Assembly: GCF_050750585.1 (NCBI RefSeq)
Contig: NZ_JBOJLM010000004.1
Location: 186,001-250,000 of the forward strand
Length of the DNA stretch: 64,000 bases
DNA from: Salinimicrobium sp050750585
Lineage (GTDB): Bacteria; Bacteroidota; Bacteroidia; Flavobacteriales; Flavobacteriaceae
Direction of reading: 5' to 3'
Each line of letters starts with the position of its first letter. Position 1 is the first letter of the stretch. Positions 8,519-16,944 of the stretch are shown here, one piece after another. The notes beneath the pieces are model-generated. The model was not told the DNA's origin. It saw nothing but the letters and a program-made list of their open reading frames with translations, and did no database searches. Both the position numbers and the translations under genes were made by a program.

Positions 8519-9165
8519 TCTCTCTCAATAAACCATTTAAAGTGGCGTACATCCTCTTCAACCATATCTTCAAAGACAGGGTTTAAAAGACGGGCCGCAC
8601 TTTCTCCGGGTATACCACCAGGGGCGTGATAGGAGATCACAATGTGTAGCTCTGTTCCTTCCCCCGCATCGCGAAATTCTACTTTTCCGGCATTTTCAAT
8701 AGATGAACCCGGTAAAGATTGCCAGCCCAGCAGTTCAAAAGGTCTTTCCTTTACAATTTCACTTTTCCACCTTAGCGTACCAACATGTCCCGGTAAATGG
8801 GCTTCCCAAACCGAAATACTGTCGTTTAGACTTTCCACACTTTCAAGGTGCTCCATGAACAGCGGAAGGTTTTCAAGGTTCCGCCAAAAGTTATAGACTT
8901 CTTCCCGGGGTTTATCCACTACTAAACTCAGCTGAATATTTACATTACGACTGCGATTGTCGGGTTTGGTTTTTCCAATGGCGTTATACAGAAAACAATT
9001 TCCCGAGATCCCCCTGTATAGCAGGTAACCGGCAATAACAGCTTCAATGCCGCTTTTCTTTTCCTTTCCCAATGCATCATAAAGAAAATAGGCTCCTGCC
9101 AGGAAAGAAGCCCCTCTTTCGGCATCGCTTACATTGGTGTTGAGGTGTCGTAATAAATTTCTCAT
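8506..9165 (-). CDS. DUF2892/SRPBCC (polyketide cyclase-like) domain protein
   Basis: A 219-residue protein with two parts. The N-terminal ~70 residues resemble the DUF2892 inner-membrane domain (two short hydrophobic stretches, N-V-S-D-A-E-R-G-A, G-I-S-G-N-C-F-L-Y). The C-terminal ~140 residues are a START/SRPBCC lipid- or ligand-binding domain (V-V-D-K-P-R-E-E-V-Y-N-F-W-R-N-L-E-N-L-P motif). The ligand is unknown. This combination is often a stress-associated membrane protein. It is transcribed alone, convergent with rfbD and divergent from the UDP-glucuronate decarboxylase gene. Confidence 0.8.
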   Translation of the reverse strand: MRNLLRHLNTNVSDAERGASFLAGAYFLYDALGKEKKSGIEAVIAGYLLYRGISGNCFLYNAIGKTKPDNRSRNVNIQLSLVVDKPREEVYNFWRNLENLPLFMEHLESVESLNDSISVWEAHLPGHVGTLRWKSEIVKERPFELLGWQSLPGSSIENAGKVEFRDAGEGTELHIVISYHAPGGIPGESAARLLNPVFEDMVEEDVRHFKWFIERDYNF

Positions 9166-9340
9166 AGGTGGTAATTTTCTGTTGTTAGCCTAATTTACTC
9201 ATATTGCGGGCAATGCTTAGTTTCAGTTTTGCTTAAATTGGGTTAAATTATTCTTAAATACAACATTAACTGCTGCTGCTGTACCTTCAGGAACAGCTGT
9301 ATCCCTTAAATTTTATTACTTTCGAGGGTAAAACCAACCA

Positions 9341-10330
9341 ATGAAGAAAAGAATCCTCATCACCGGGGCTGCAGGATTTCTGGGATCCCACCTGTGTGAT
9401 AAATTTATAAATGAAGGTTACCATGTGATTGGAATGGACAATCTTATCACAGGTGACAAAAGAAATATAGAACACCTTTTTAAGCTGGAGAATTTTGAGT
9501 TTTACCATCATGATGTGACCACTTTTGTGCATGTACCGGGAGATCTGGACTATATTTTGCATTTTGCATCTCCTGCCAGTCCCATAGATTACCTTAAGAT
9601 CCCTATCCAAACCCTAAAAGTGGGCTCTTTGGGAACTCATAACCTTTTAGGGCTCGCCATGGTGAAAAAGGCGAGGATCCTTATTGCTTCTACTTCGGAA
9701 GTTTACGGAGACCCGCTGGTACATCCTCAAACCGAAGAATACTACGGCAACGTGAACACTATTGGCCCCCGCGGCGTATATGATGAAGCTAAAAGATTTC
9801 AGGAATCTATTACCATGGCCTATCACCGTTTTCACGGACTCGAAACCAGGATAGTGCGAATCTTTAATACCTATGGGCCCAGAATGAGGTTAAACGACGG
9901 GCGTGTGATCCCTGCATTTATCGGACAGGCTTTGAGAGGGGAAGACCTTACCGTTTTTGGAGATGGTTCACAAACCAGGTCTTTTTGCTATGTAGATGAC
10001 CAGGTAGAGGGAATATACAGGCTGTTGCTAAGTGACTATGCCTATCCCGTGAATATTGGAAATCCTCATGAGATCACAATTAAAGATTTTGCTGAAGAAA
10101 TCATCAGGTTGACAGGAACAGATCAAAAGATCATATACAAACCTCTGCCCGAAGATGACCCCATGCAGCGGCAACCCGATATTTCTAAAGCTAAGGAGGT
10201 TCTGGGCTGGGAGCCCCAAGTTTCACGTAGCGAAGGGATGAGAAAGACCTACGAATATTTTAAAGATCTTAGTGAGGAAGAACTCTATAGAAGTGAACAT
10301 AAAGACTTCTCAAAACATATCCGAAAATAG
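9341..10330 (+). CDS. UDP-glucuronate decarboxylase (UXS-type SDR)
   Basis: A 329-residue extended SDR. It has a G-A-A-G-F-L-G-S-H NAD site, H-F-A-S-P-A-S-P-I-D-Y (typical of UDP-xylose synthases), T-S-E-V-Y-G-D-P, and the catalytic Y147-x-x-x-K151 (YDEAK). G-P-R-M-R and R-S-F-C-Y-V-D-D follow. These blocks distinguish UXS from other sugar epimerases. It would convert UDP-glucuronate to UDP-xylose for glycan synthesis. The next gene is a family 2 glycosyltransferase. A degenerate -7 box (TTACTTTCG) lies about 20 bp upstream of the start. Confidence 0.9.
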   Translation: MKKRILITGAAGFLGSHLCDKFINEGYHVIGMDNLITGDKRNIEHLFKLENFEFYHHDVTTFVHVPGDLDYILHFASPASPIDYLKIPIQTLKVGSLGTHNLLGLAMVKKARILIASTSEVYGDPLVHPQTEEYYGNVNTIGPRGVYDEAKRFQESITMAYHRFHGLETRIVRIFNTYGPRMRLNDGRVIPAFIGQALRGEDLTVFGDGSQTRSFCYVDDQVEGIYRLLLSDYAYPVNIGNPHEITIKDFAEEIIRLTGTDQKIIYKPLPEDDPMQRQPDISKAKEVLGWEPQVSRSEGMRKTYEYFKDLSEEELYRSEHKDFSKHIRK

Positions 10331-10393
10331 CATTTTTGAGGCCTTATGTTTTGGCTGTTCCGCAGGAATTTTTATAATGGCTAAAACCTGAAA

Positions 10394-11173
10394 ATGATGA
10401 AAAAGTCTTTGGTTTCTGTCATTATGCCGGCCTATAACGCTGCCGGTTTTATTGCTGAAAGTATTCGCTCTGTACAGCAGCAAACCCATTCTAACTGGGA
10501 GTTGCTGGTGATTGACGACGCCTCGCATGATGCTACCTCAAAAATTACTGAAGGTTTCAAAGCCGAAGATGACCGCATTAAACTGCATGTACTGCCCACA
10601 AACCAGGGAGCCGGTTTCGCCCGAAATATTGGCATAAAAGCGGCTACAGGAGATTTCATCTCCTTTCTGGATGCCGACGACCTCTGGAAGCCCCAAAAGC
10701 TGGAAAAGCAGCTTAAACTAATGCAGGAGGAGCAAGTAAGGGTTTGCTATGGCAGCTATGAACTCATGAACGAAGACGGTGAAAGCATTAACAAACAAAT
10801 AAAGGCACTCAAAACCCTCACTTTTTCAAAGCTCAAGAAAGCAAATTATATTGGCAACCTCACTGGAATCTATGATGCCCGATCACTGGGGAAGATCTAT
10901 TGCCCGCTTATCAGGAAAAGACAGGATTGGGGCCTTTGGCTGTTAGCAGTGAGAAAAGCAGGTGGCGCCAAAGGAATTGAGGAACCGCTCGCCATCTACC
11001 GGGAACGCAGAGGCTCAATTTCCCAAAACAAAACGGAGATGCTTCAGTATAACTATAAGGTTTATAGGGAGGTGCTCAAATATTCTGCTGTAAAAAGCCT
11101 TTTTTGGATGGTATTGTTCCTGTGGGAGCAACTTTTTGTGAAACAGAAACAGAAAGTCTCCTTACACAAGTGA
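10394..11173 (+). CDS. Glycosyltransferase family 2
   Basis: A 259-residue GT-A glycosyltransferase: V-S-V-I-M-P-A-Y-N-A-A at the N-terminus, V-I-D-D-A-S-H-D, G-A-G-F-A-R-N-I-G, and the metal-binding D-A-D-D at about residue 95. The acceptor specificity cannot be read from sequence. The C-terminus carries a hydrophobic stretch (L-F-W-M-V-L-F-L-W) that may associate with the inner membrane. It starts with two ATGs (10394 and 10397), and the second is equally plausible. It converges on the CapK-like gene with a 12-bp overlap. Confidence 0.9.
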   Translation: MMKKSLVSVIMPAYNAAGFIAESIRSVQQQTHSNWELLVIDDASHDATSKITEGFKAEDDRIKLHVLPTNQGAGFARNIGIKAATGDFISFLDADDLWKPQKLEKQLKLMQEEQVRVCYGSYELMNEDGESINKQIKALKTLTFSKLKKANYIGNLTGIYDARSLGKIYCPLIRKRQDWGLWLLAVRKAGGAKGIEEPLAIYRERRGSISQNKTEMLQYNYKVYREVLKYSAVKSLFWMVLFLWEQLFVKQKQKVSLHK

Positions 11174-12469
11174 TTCAAACTGCTTCAGCTTTCCTCTTTT
11201 GCTTCGGTCGAGCAGCAGTTTATGTTCAAAGCTGAGGTTTAACCCTTTTTCGAGATAAGTTTCCATAGCAGCTTCGATCTTTTTCTTTTGAGGCGGCTTT
11301 AATTCATCTTCAGAAACATAAATCACTTTAAAAGAGCCGGGAGCCGTTTGCTGCACAAAAAATTCTTTGATATTTCCGCTGTTTTCAATCACAGTTTTGG
11401 TGACGTAATAGAAAGTCAGGCCGGGTACTACTTTTCCACTCGGTAAAACGGCAACATCATTTGTCCTTCCTAAAAGTGTCTTCAAAATGCCCTTTTTGAC
11501 ACCTGAGTTTTCAGCAAGAGCGCCGCTGTCGCCAATGTCGTATCGAATAAAAGGATGCGCTTTGTTGTAGAGCGAGGTAATAATAATGCGTCCCTCTTCG
11601 CCCGGGGCTACGGCTTTGCCTGTCTCGTCCAGAATTTCCACAAAGAGGGTCTCACTGTTGAGTATCAATTCCCCTGCGGTATTCTGAAATGCCAGCAGCC
11701 CCAGTTCACTCGCGCCGTATTCATTGACAATTGGTACCCCAAAGGTCTCTTCCATAAGTTTCCTGTCTTCCTCAAACAACATTTCACTGGTGACAATACA
11801 AAGCCTCAGGCTGGGACAAATATTCTTTAGAACGAGGTTCTTTTTCTGAAGGAATTTAGCAAAGAGCAGAATAGAGCTGGTGTAGCCGTTTATGTATTCA
11901 AAAGGCCTTTTCTGAAACTTCAGCAGGAATTCTTCCATTTTTTTATCATTGAGATTGAAAATGGGAAACCGGTATCTCCTGCCAAAGTAATCTTTTAGCC
12001 GTTCTTTGAAATAGCCATACTGGTCAAAGGGAATTCCGTAGAAGCGGGCCTGTAAAGACTTGTCGAGGTCAATATTGTACCAGCGGTAACGGTCGTAAAA
12101 TTCGGCCCACGAGAGGGCGTGGCAAAATTTGTCTTTGGCAAAAATGAAAGGATGGCCGCTGGAGCCGGAAGTCTTCCCCACATAGCTGTTCCCGGAGTTA
12201 AAACCTTTGCTGAAGCGTTGTTCAAGGGGCCGTTGCAGGTCTTTCTTCTGCATTACCGGCACCTCTTCCCAGGTGTTGAATTCGCTGCTTCCGAAGAAAT
12301 CCCGGTAAAATTGATTGTGCTTTAAATGGTGTTCAACAATTTCTCTTTTTCTTTCCCCGATATAGGTTTTATATTCTTCCTCCGGAATATTCCGGATCTC
12401 TTCCAGGACTTTTTTAGCCTTCTTTATGGGAAAACGGTTGAGTTGTAAGGAGAGGCTGAACCAGTTCAA
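11162..12469 (-). CDS. CapK/PaaK-like adenylate-forming protein (phenylacetate-CoA ligase family)
   Basis: A 435-residue stand-alone member of the ANL superfamily. It has the phosphate-binding loop G-K-T-S-G-S-S-G-H-P-F, V-N-E-Y-G-A-S-E-L-G, and R-Y-D-I-G-D-S. It lacks the usual PaaK surroundings. Homologues near polysaccharide loci are called CapK and may load or transfer acyl groups, which the neighbouring glycosyltransferase and UXS genes make plausible. The start is a TTG at 12469, since no ATG is available before the conserved region. A degenerate copy of the CAAAAATG palindrome lies at 11476-11502 and encodes V-K-K-G-I-L-K-T. Confidence 0.8.
   Translation of the reverse strand: MNWFSLSLQLNRFPIKKAKKVLEEIRNIPEEEYKTYIGERKREIVEHHLKHNQFYRDFFGSSEFNTWEEVPVMQKKDLQRPLEQRFSKGFNSGNSYVGKTSGSSGHPFIFAKDKFCHALSWAEFYDRYRWYNIDLDKSLQARFYGIPFDQYGYFKERLKDYFGRRYRFPIFNLNDKKMEEFLLKFQKRPFEYINGYTSSILLFAKFLQKKNLVLKNICPSLRLCIVTSEMLFEEDRKLMEETFGVPIVNEYGASELGLLAFQNTAGELILNSETLFVEILDETGKAVAPGEEGRIIITSLYNKAHPFIRYDIGDSGALAENSGVKKGILKTLLGRTNDVAVLPSGKVVPGLTFYYVTKTVIENSGNIKEFFVQQTAPGSFKVIYVSEDELKPPQKKKIEAAMETYLEKGLNLSFEHKLLLDRSKRGKLKQFESLV
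11476..11502. repeat. Degenerate palindromic repeat copy inside CapK-like gene
   Basis: GTGTC at 11476-11480 and GACAC at 11498-11502 flank TCAAAATG and CTTTTTGA half-elements. It is a shortened variant of the CAAAAATGNCATTTTTG palindrome described elsewhere in the window. Confidence 0.5.
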
Positions 12470-12527
12470 AGTTGAAATTAAAATTGTTTTTTACGCCAAT
12501 TAGTTAGCGCTTCAATTTACAAACAAT

Positions 12528-12535
12528 TATTTTTG
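12528..12535 (+). promoter_or_regulatory. Bacteroidota -7 box upstream of purD
   Basis: TATTTTTG matches TAnnTTTG and lies 24 bp before the purD ATG at 12560. The in-frame TTG at 12533 is inside this box, which argues against it being the start. Confidence 0.45.
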
Positions 12536-12559
12536 AGCCAAGAAAGAAAACACACACCT

Positions 12560-13831
12560 ATGAATATTCTCATCCTTGGTTCAGGAGGCCGCGAACATAC
12601 TTTCGCACATCTACTATCTCAAAGCAGTCACTGCGATAAACTCTTTATAGCGCCAGGTAACGCCGGTACCTCAGCTATAGCTACAAATGTAGCTTTGAGT
12701 GTCAATGATTTTGAAGCTGTAAAAGAGCTGGTGCTAAGGGAAAAAATTGAGATGATGGTGGTGGGTCCAGAAGATCCCCTGGTTAATGGTATCGTTGATT
12801 TTTTCAGGCAGGATGAGCAATTGAAGCAGGTAGCGGTAATTGGTCCGTCAAAAAGAGGTGCTTTGCTGGAAGGAAGTAAAGAGAGAGCCAAGGAGTTTAT
12901 GGCCATGCACAACATTCCTACCGCGGCATATGAGAGCTTTACTAAAGATAGTCTTGCCGCCGGAAAGGAATTTCTTACCACCCTCAAGCCGCCGTACGTG
13001 CTAAAAGCCGATGGTCTTGCTGCCGGAAAAGGTGTCCTGATCCTGAATTCTCTTGAAGAAGCACAGAATGAGCTGGAAAATATGCTCACCCAAAATAAAT
13101 TTGGATCTGCCGGAAATACCGTGGTGATCGAAGAATTCCTTGACGGGATTGAACTCAGTGTTTTTGTACTTACCGATGGTAAAAATTATAAGATCCTGCC
13201 AACAGCAAAGGATTATAAGCGTATTGGCGAAGGAGACACAGGCCTAAATACCGGCGGAATGGGTGCAATTTCCCCTGTTCCTTTTGCCGATGAGGTCTTT
13301 ATGCAGAAGGTTGAAGAGAGAATTGTAAAACCGACTATTGCCGGGCTTGAAGCCGAAGATATTGACTATAAAGGTTTCGTTTTTATTGGTCTTATTAAAG
13401 TTGGAGAAGAGCCTTATGTGATTGAATACAATGTAAGAATGGGTGATCCCGAAACAGAGGTTGTATTACCCAGGGTAGAGTCTGATCTTGTTGAGGTGTT
13501 TCAGAAAATTTCTGAAGGAAAACTGAGCGAAATTGAGCTTAAGGTGAAGAAAGAAGCTGCAGCAACTTTAATGCTGGTGTCTGGCGGATACCCTGAAGAT
13601 TACGAAAAGGGAAAAGAAATTACCGGTCTTGATGCCATCGACGGATCAATCGTTTTTCACGCAGGAACTGTAGAAAAAGATGGAAAGGTTTTAACCAATG
13701 GTGGCCGTGTTATCGCTATCACCTCTTTTGGAAAAGATTTCCAGGAGGCCATAAAAAAATCTTATCAAAATGCCGAAAAACTTCATTTTGATAAGATATA
13801 TTTTAGGAAGGATATAGGTTTTGACCTCTAG
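12560..13831 (+). CDS. purD: Phosphoribosylamine--glycine ligase
   Basis: A 423-residue GARS ATP-grasp enzyme starting at ATG 12560 (MNILILGSGGREHT). It has the N-terminal G-S-G-G-R-E-H, the ATP-grasp stretch V-L-K-A-D-G-L-A-A-G-K-G-V, and G-D-T-G-L-N-T-G-G-M-G-A-I-S. It also has E-Y-N-V-R-M-G-D-P-E-T, which carries metal-binding residues. It ligates glycine to phosphoribosylamine in purine synthesis. Its stop overlaps the convergent DUF6341 gene by 4 bp (CTAG). Length and domains are complete. Confidence 0.97.
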   Translation: MNILILGSGGREHTFAHLLSQSSHCDKLFIAPGNAGTSAIATNVALSVNDFEAVKELVLREKIEMMVVGPEDPLVNGIVDFFRQDEQLKQVAVIGPSKRGALLEGSKERAKEFMAMHNIPTAAYESFTKDSLAAGKEFLTTLKPPYVLKADGLAAGKGVLILNSLEEAQNELENMLTQNKFGSAGNTVVIEEFLDGIELSVFVLTDGKNYKILPTAKDYKRIGEGDTGLNTGGMGAISPVPFADEVFMQKVEERIVKPTIAGLEAEDIDYKGFVFIGLIKVGEEPYVIEYNVRMGDPETEVVLPRVESDLVEVFQKISEGKLSEIELKVKKEAAATLMLVSGGYPEDYEKGKEITGLDAIDGSIVFHAGTVEKDGKVLTNGGRVIAITSFGKDFQEAIKKSYQNAEKLHFDKIYFRKDIGFDL

Positions 13832-14058
13832 CCCAGGAAAGAATGTGCGCTGGTTTCGCGCTTTTCCTCGTTACGGTCGTTGAATTTCTTTAGCTGCAAC
13901 ATCCAGTAAATAAAAGCTGCTGCCGCAATTAACATAAAGATCCAGTTTACAGCGTTTGCCAACCACCAGCTATCCAGTTCTAAATTGGCAAGCTCGTTGA
14001 ACGGTGCGAACAGGTAATCTTCAAAAATGGTCTGTATCCCCTCGAAAAAATCCTTCAT
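13828..14058 (-). CDS. DUF6341 family small membrane protein
   Basis: A 76-residue protein starting at the ATG complementary to 14056-14058 (MKDFFEG). One membrane helix (about 36-56, A-V-N-W-I-F-M-L-I-A-A-A-A-F) is followed by a charged tail ending T-S-A-H-S-F-L-G. The family is restricted to flavobacteria and is sometimes mis-annotated as uracil phosphoribosyltransferase; no such domain is present. It is divergent from the DUF6427 gene with a 40-bp shared upstream region. Its constant place beside purD and DUF6427 suggests a membrane role, but none is known. Confidence 0.75.
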   Translation of the reverse strand: MKDFFEGIQTIFEDYLFAPFNELANLELDSWWLANAVNWIFMLIAAAAFIYWMLQLKKFNDRNEEKRETSAHSFLG

Positions 14059-14098
14059 AGTAGCTATATTTAACTCCACAAAAATATAAAAAACCCTA

Positions 14099-15019
14099 AT
14101 GCTAACAAGCTTTTTTAGCAATTCAAGGCCTATTAACTTCATTGTAGTGGCCGTGTACATCTTTATTTTTTATCTTTTTGCTAACCTGCAGGCACTGTTT
14201 TCGGCGCCTTTTTGGGTCATTTGGCAGGAGGTAGGAATGTTCCTGATACTGGTGCTGAGTGTTTTTATTCTCAATTTTATTTCGGGAAGAAATGAGCTTA
14301 CGGGGCGAAACGCCTATAAAAGTATTTTGTTTGCAGGTTTTCTTTGCATGTTTAGCGCTGCATTGCAAAACAATGATGTTATAATAGCAAATTTATTTCT
14401 ACTCCTTGCGCTGCGCCGCATCCTGTCTCTTAAATCGCAGCGGGAAACAGTGAAAAAGATCTTTGATGCAACTTTCTGGATAGGGGTAGCATCGCTGTTT
14501 TATTTTTGGAGCATTCTTTTCTTATTCGTGGTCTACTTCGGCCTGCTGGTACATGTGGGGCACAGGTTTAAAAACTGGCTGGTGCCGGTGGCGGCCCTGC
14601 TGGCACTGCTCTCCATTGTTACAAGTGCAGATCTTTTAATTACCGACACCTTCTACACCCTGGCCGACTGGATCCAGGCAATTAACCTCGATTTTGAGCA
14701 ATATCAAAATTTGTCCCTTCTCATTCCTGCGGCTTTTCTCTTTGCGCTTACGCTGTGGTCATCTTTTTTCTATGTTCTAATTATTCAAAAGGCCAGTGCC
14801 AACGCCAAATCTTCCCTGTTCATAATTTTACTTTGTGCCGGGGTGGCTTTAACAGTTGGGGTTCTGGCACCTACCAAAAATGGCAGTGAATTGATGTTTT
14901 TCTTTGCGCCATTAGCAATTGTGGTAACCAATTACTTTCAAAGTATGAAAGACCAGTGGTTCAAAGAAATGTTGTTTATAACCATAATCCTGCTGCCTGT
15001 GCTGCTTCTGCTGCTGTAA
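14099..15019 (+). CDS. DUF6427 family multi-pass membrane protein
   Basis: A 306-residue integral membrane protein with about eight to ten hydrophobic segments and short polar loops. There is no recognisable catalytic motif. The N-terminus (M-L-T-S-F-F-S-N-S-R-P-I-N-F-I) is typical of DUF6427, which accompanies DUF6341 and purD in flavobacteria. Function unknown. It is followed by a DUF4254 protein and a family 9 glycosyltransferase, so a link to envelope polysaccharide assembly is possible but is inference from neighbours only. Confidence 0.75.
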   Translation: MLTSFFSNSRPINFIVVAVYIFIFYLFANLQALFSAPFWVIWQEVGMFLILVLSVFILNFISGRNELTGRNAYKSILFAGFLCMFSAALQNNDVIIANLFLLLALRRILSLKSQRETVKKIFDATFWIGVASLFYFWSILFLFVVYFGLLVHVGHRFKNWLVPVAALLALLSIVTSADLLITDTFYTLADWIQAINLDFEQYQNLSLLIPAAFLFALTLWSSFFYVLIIQKASANAKSSLFIILLCAGVALTVGVLAPTKNGSELMFFFAPLAIVVTNYFQSMKDQWFKEMLFITIILLPVLLLLL

Positions 15020-15069
15020 CAAAGCTTCAGAAGATTGAAAATGACCCTGCAAAAAAGCTAAAAATCCGG

Positions 15070-15077
15070 TACCTTTG
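15070..15077 (+). promoter_or_regulatory. Bacteroidota -7 box upstream of DUF4254 gene
   Basis: TACCTTTG matches TAnnTTTG, 54 bp before the ATG at 15132. It overlaps the in-frame TTG at 15075, so the ATG is the better start. Confidence 0.4.
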
Positions 15078-15131
15078 CCAGAATTGTTAATCGGTGGTTT
15101 TTCTTCCGAAGAACCTCTAAAATTTCAGCAT

Positions 15132-15743
15132 ATGTTTTCAGATAAAGCAAATAAGATCTTTCAGGAAGTAATAGAGAAGTATCATGAGATAAACACGGTA
15201 GGGCAGGAGTTTCACAACCCTTACAACGAGAAGGAACAGCTCCTGGAGCACCTTTTGTACCGCAAGTGCTGGATTGATACCGTACAATGGCATTATGAAG
15301 ATATTATTCGCGATCCAAACATTGATCCTGTTGCAGCGCTTAAGCTAAAAAGGCAAATTGATGCCTCAAACCAGGATCGTACCGATATGGTGGAATACCT
15401 TGACAGTTATTTTCTTGACAAGTATAAAGAAGTGGAGCCAAAAGAGGATGCGACGATCAATTCTGAAAGCCCTGCCTGGGCTATTGACAGGCTTTCTATC
15501 CTGGCGCTCAAGATCTATCACATGAACGAAGAGGCCAATCGCGTTGATGCCGGGCAGGAACACATGATTAAATGCCAGGCAAAGCTCGATGTGTTGCTGG
15601 AGCAGCGTGTAGACCTTTCTACGGCAATCAATCAGTTACTCGGCGATATCGCCAGTGGTGATAAATACATGAAGGTGTACAGGCAAATGAAGATGTACAA
15701 CGATGATGATCTTAACCCTGTTTTAAGAGGGGCTAAAAAATAG
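15132..15743 (+). CDS. DUF4254 domain-containing protein
   Basis: A 203-residue, mostly helical cytoplasmic protein starting at ATG 15132 (M-F-S-D-K-A-N-K-I-F), the position matching DUF4254 relatives. Conserved-looking stretches include Q-L-L-E-H-L-L-Y-R-K-C-W-I-D-T-V-Q-W-H-Y-E-D and I-D-A-S-N-Q-D-R-T-D-M-V-E. No enzyme motif is visible. It lies 9 bp upstream of a family 9 (heptosyltransferase-like) glycosyltransferase. This pairing is common in Bacteroidota and suggests a shared role in lipopolysaccharide core synthesis. Confidence 0.85.
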   Translation: MFSDKANKIFQEVIEKYHEINTVGQEFHNPYNEKEQLLEHLLYRKCWIDTVQWHYEDIIRDPNIDPVAALKLKRQIDASNQDRTDMVEYLDSYFLDKYKEVEPKEDATINSESPAWAIDRLSILALKIYHMNEEANRVDAGQEHMIKCQAKLDVLLEQRVDLSTAINQLLGDIASGDKYMKVYRQMKMYNDDDLNPVLRGAKK

Positions 15744-15752
15744 CATTTTTGG

Positions 15753-16790
15753 ATGGAAAGACCGCACCACATTTTAGTTATACGTCTCTCGGCCATGGGA
15801 GATGTGGCTATGATGGTACCGGTTCTCAAAGCTTTTACTGAAAAATATCCCGATGTTAAGCTCACCCTGCTTACCCGACGGTTTTTCGCCCCCATGTTTA
15901 AAGATCTTCGGAATGTTCAGATTTTTGAAGCTGAAGTAAAAGGAAGACACAAAGGCATCTTTGGACTCAAAAAGCTTTCTTCAGAATTGCTCGACCTGAA
16001 AATTGATGCCGTTGCCGACCTTCACAATGTACTGCGGTCTAATATTCTGAAGTTATTTTTTAAGCTGAAGGGAATCCCGGTACGCCAGCTGGACAAAGGC
16101 CGGAAGGAAAAAAAAGCCCTCACCCGAAGCAATAACAAGATCTTTGAACAACTGAAGGCAACCCATGAGCGGTATACTGAGGTTTTTGATAAACTTGGCT
16201 ACCCCATAGAGATCAATTCTGTGCAGGTACTGCAAAAGCAGGAAGTGACGGAGAATTTAAGCGCTATTACAGGGGAAAAGGATAAGAACTGGATAGGAAT
16301 TGCACCTTTTGCCCAGCATGCTTCCAAGGCTTATCCCGAAGATCTCATGAAAGAGGTTTTACTGAAGCTTCAAAAAGGGCAAAATTTGAGGATATTTTTG
16401 TTCGGGGGAGGTAAAGAAGAAACCGCAAAACTGGCCGCGTGGGAGAAAGAATTTCCCAATGCTGTTTCAGTAGCCGGGAAGTTATCTTTTGAAGAGGAGC
16501 TTTCTCTTATCTCAAACCTTGATCTTATGCTGGCTATGGACAGCGGTAACGGACACCTCGCAGCCAATTTTGGAGTGCCGGTGATCACTATTTGGGGGCT
16601 CACTCATCCCTACACAGGATTCGCCCCTTTCCGTCAACCCGAAACAAACTCCCTGCTGCCCGATCTTCAGAAATACCCTGCTATTCCCACTTCCATCTAC
16701 GGAAAAGACATTCCGCAAGGATATGAAGAGGTGATGAGGAGCATTCCGCCGCAAAAGGTAGTGGAAAAGATAAATGAAATATTGAACTGA
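15753..16790 (+). CDS. Glycosyltransferase family 9 (LPS heptosyltransferase-like)
   Basis: A 345-residue GT-B enzyme: N-terminal H-I-L-V-I-R-L-S-A-M-G-D-V-A-M-M-V-P, a central G-I-A-P-F-A-Q-H-A-S-K-A-Y-P-E, and a C-terminal L-A-M-D-S-G-N-G-H-L-A-A-N-F-G-V-P-V-I-T-I-W-G donor-binding block. These define the GT9 family, which transfers ADP-heptose in LPS core assembly. The actual sugar in this organism is unknown. It is coupled to DUF4254 by a 9-bp gap and followed by a strong hairpin terminator. Confidence 0.92.
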   Translation: MERPHHILVIRLSAMGDVAMMVPVLKAFTEKYPDVKLTLLTRRFFAPMFKDLRNVQIFEAEVKGRHKGIFGLKKLSSELLDLKIDAVADLHNVLRSNILKLFFKLKGIPVRQLDKGRKEKKALTRSNNKIFEQLKATHERYTEVFDKLGYPIEINSVQVLQKQEVTENLSAITGEKDKNWIGIAPFAQHASKAYPEDLMKEVLLKLQKGQNLRIFLFGGGKEETAKLAAWEKEFPNAVSVAGKLSFEEELSLISNLDLMLAMDSGNGHLAANFGVPVITIWGLTHPYTGFAPFRQPETNSLLPDLQKYPAIPTSIYGKDIPQGYEEVMRSIPPQKVVEKINEILN

Positions 16791-16841
16791 TATTTGAAAG
16801 CTTAAGCACCAAATTTTTTCAAATTCCAGATTTAAAATACC

Positions 16842-16884
16842 AAAAAGGGGTTCCAAAAATGTCATTTTTGGAACCCCTTTTTTT
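16842..16884. terminator. Perfect palindrome/terminator containing CAAAAATGTCATTTTTG
   Basis: 19-bp arms at 16842-16860 and 16864-16882 around a GTC centre, flanked by an A-run and a T-run. It can terminate the GT9 transcript and the convergent reductase transcript. The core at 16854-16870 is one of four perfect copies of the dispersed 17-bp palindrome. Confidence 0.85.
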
Positions 16885-16921
16885 AAAGTGAGAAGTCTCT
16901 CACATCTAAAATCTAAAATCT

Positions 16922-16944
16922 CCCCTTTCGGGGGTCGGGGGGCT
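16922..16944. repeat. G-rich intergenic repeat (CCCCTTTCGGGGGT type)
   Basis: CCCC-TTTC-GGGGGTC-GGGGGG beside the reductase stop codon. A close relative occurs at 52304-52326, between the CoA-transferase genes. Confidence 0.5.

Noticed and set aside
13828..14058. Uracil phosphoribosyltransferase annotation for the small membrane protein
   Set aside because: The 76-residue protein has one membrane helix and no phosphoribosyltransferase motif. The name is a known carry-over error in this family.
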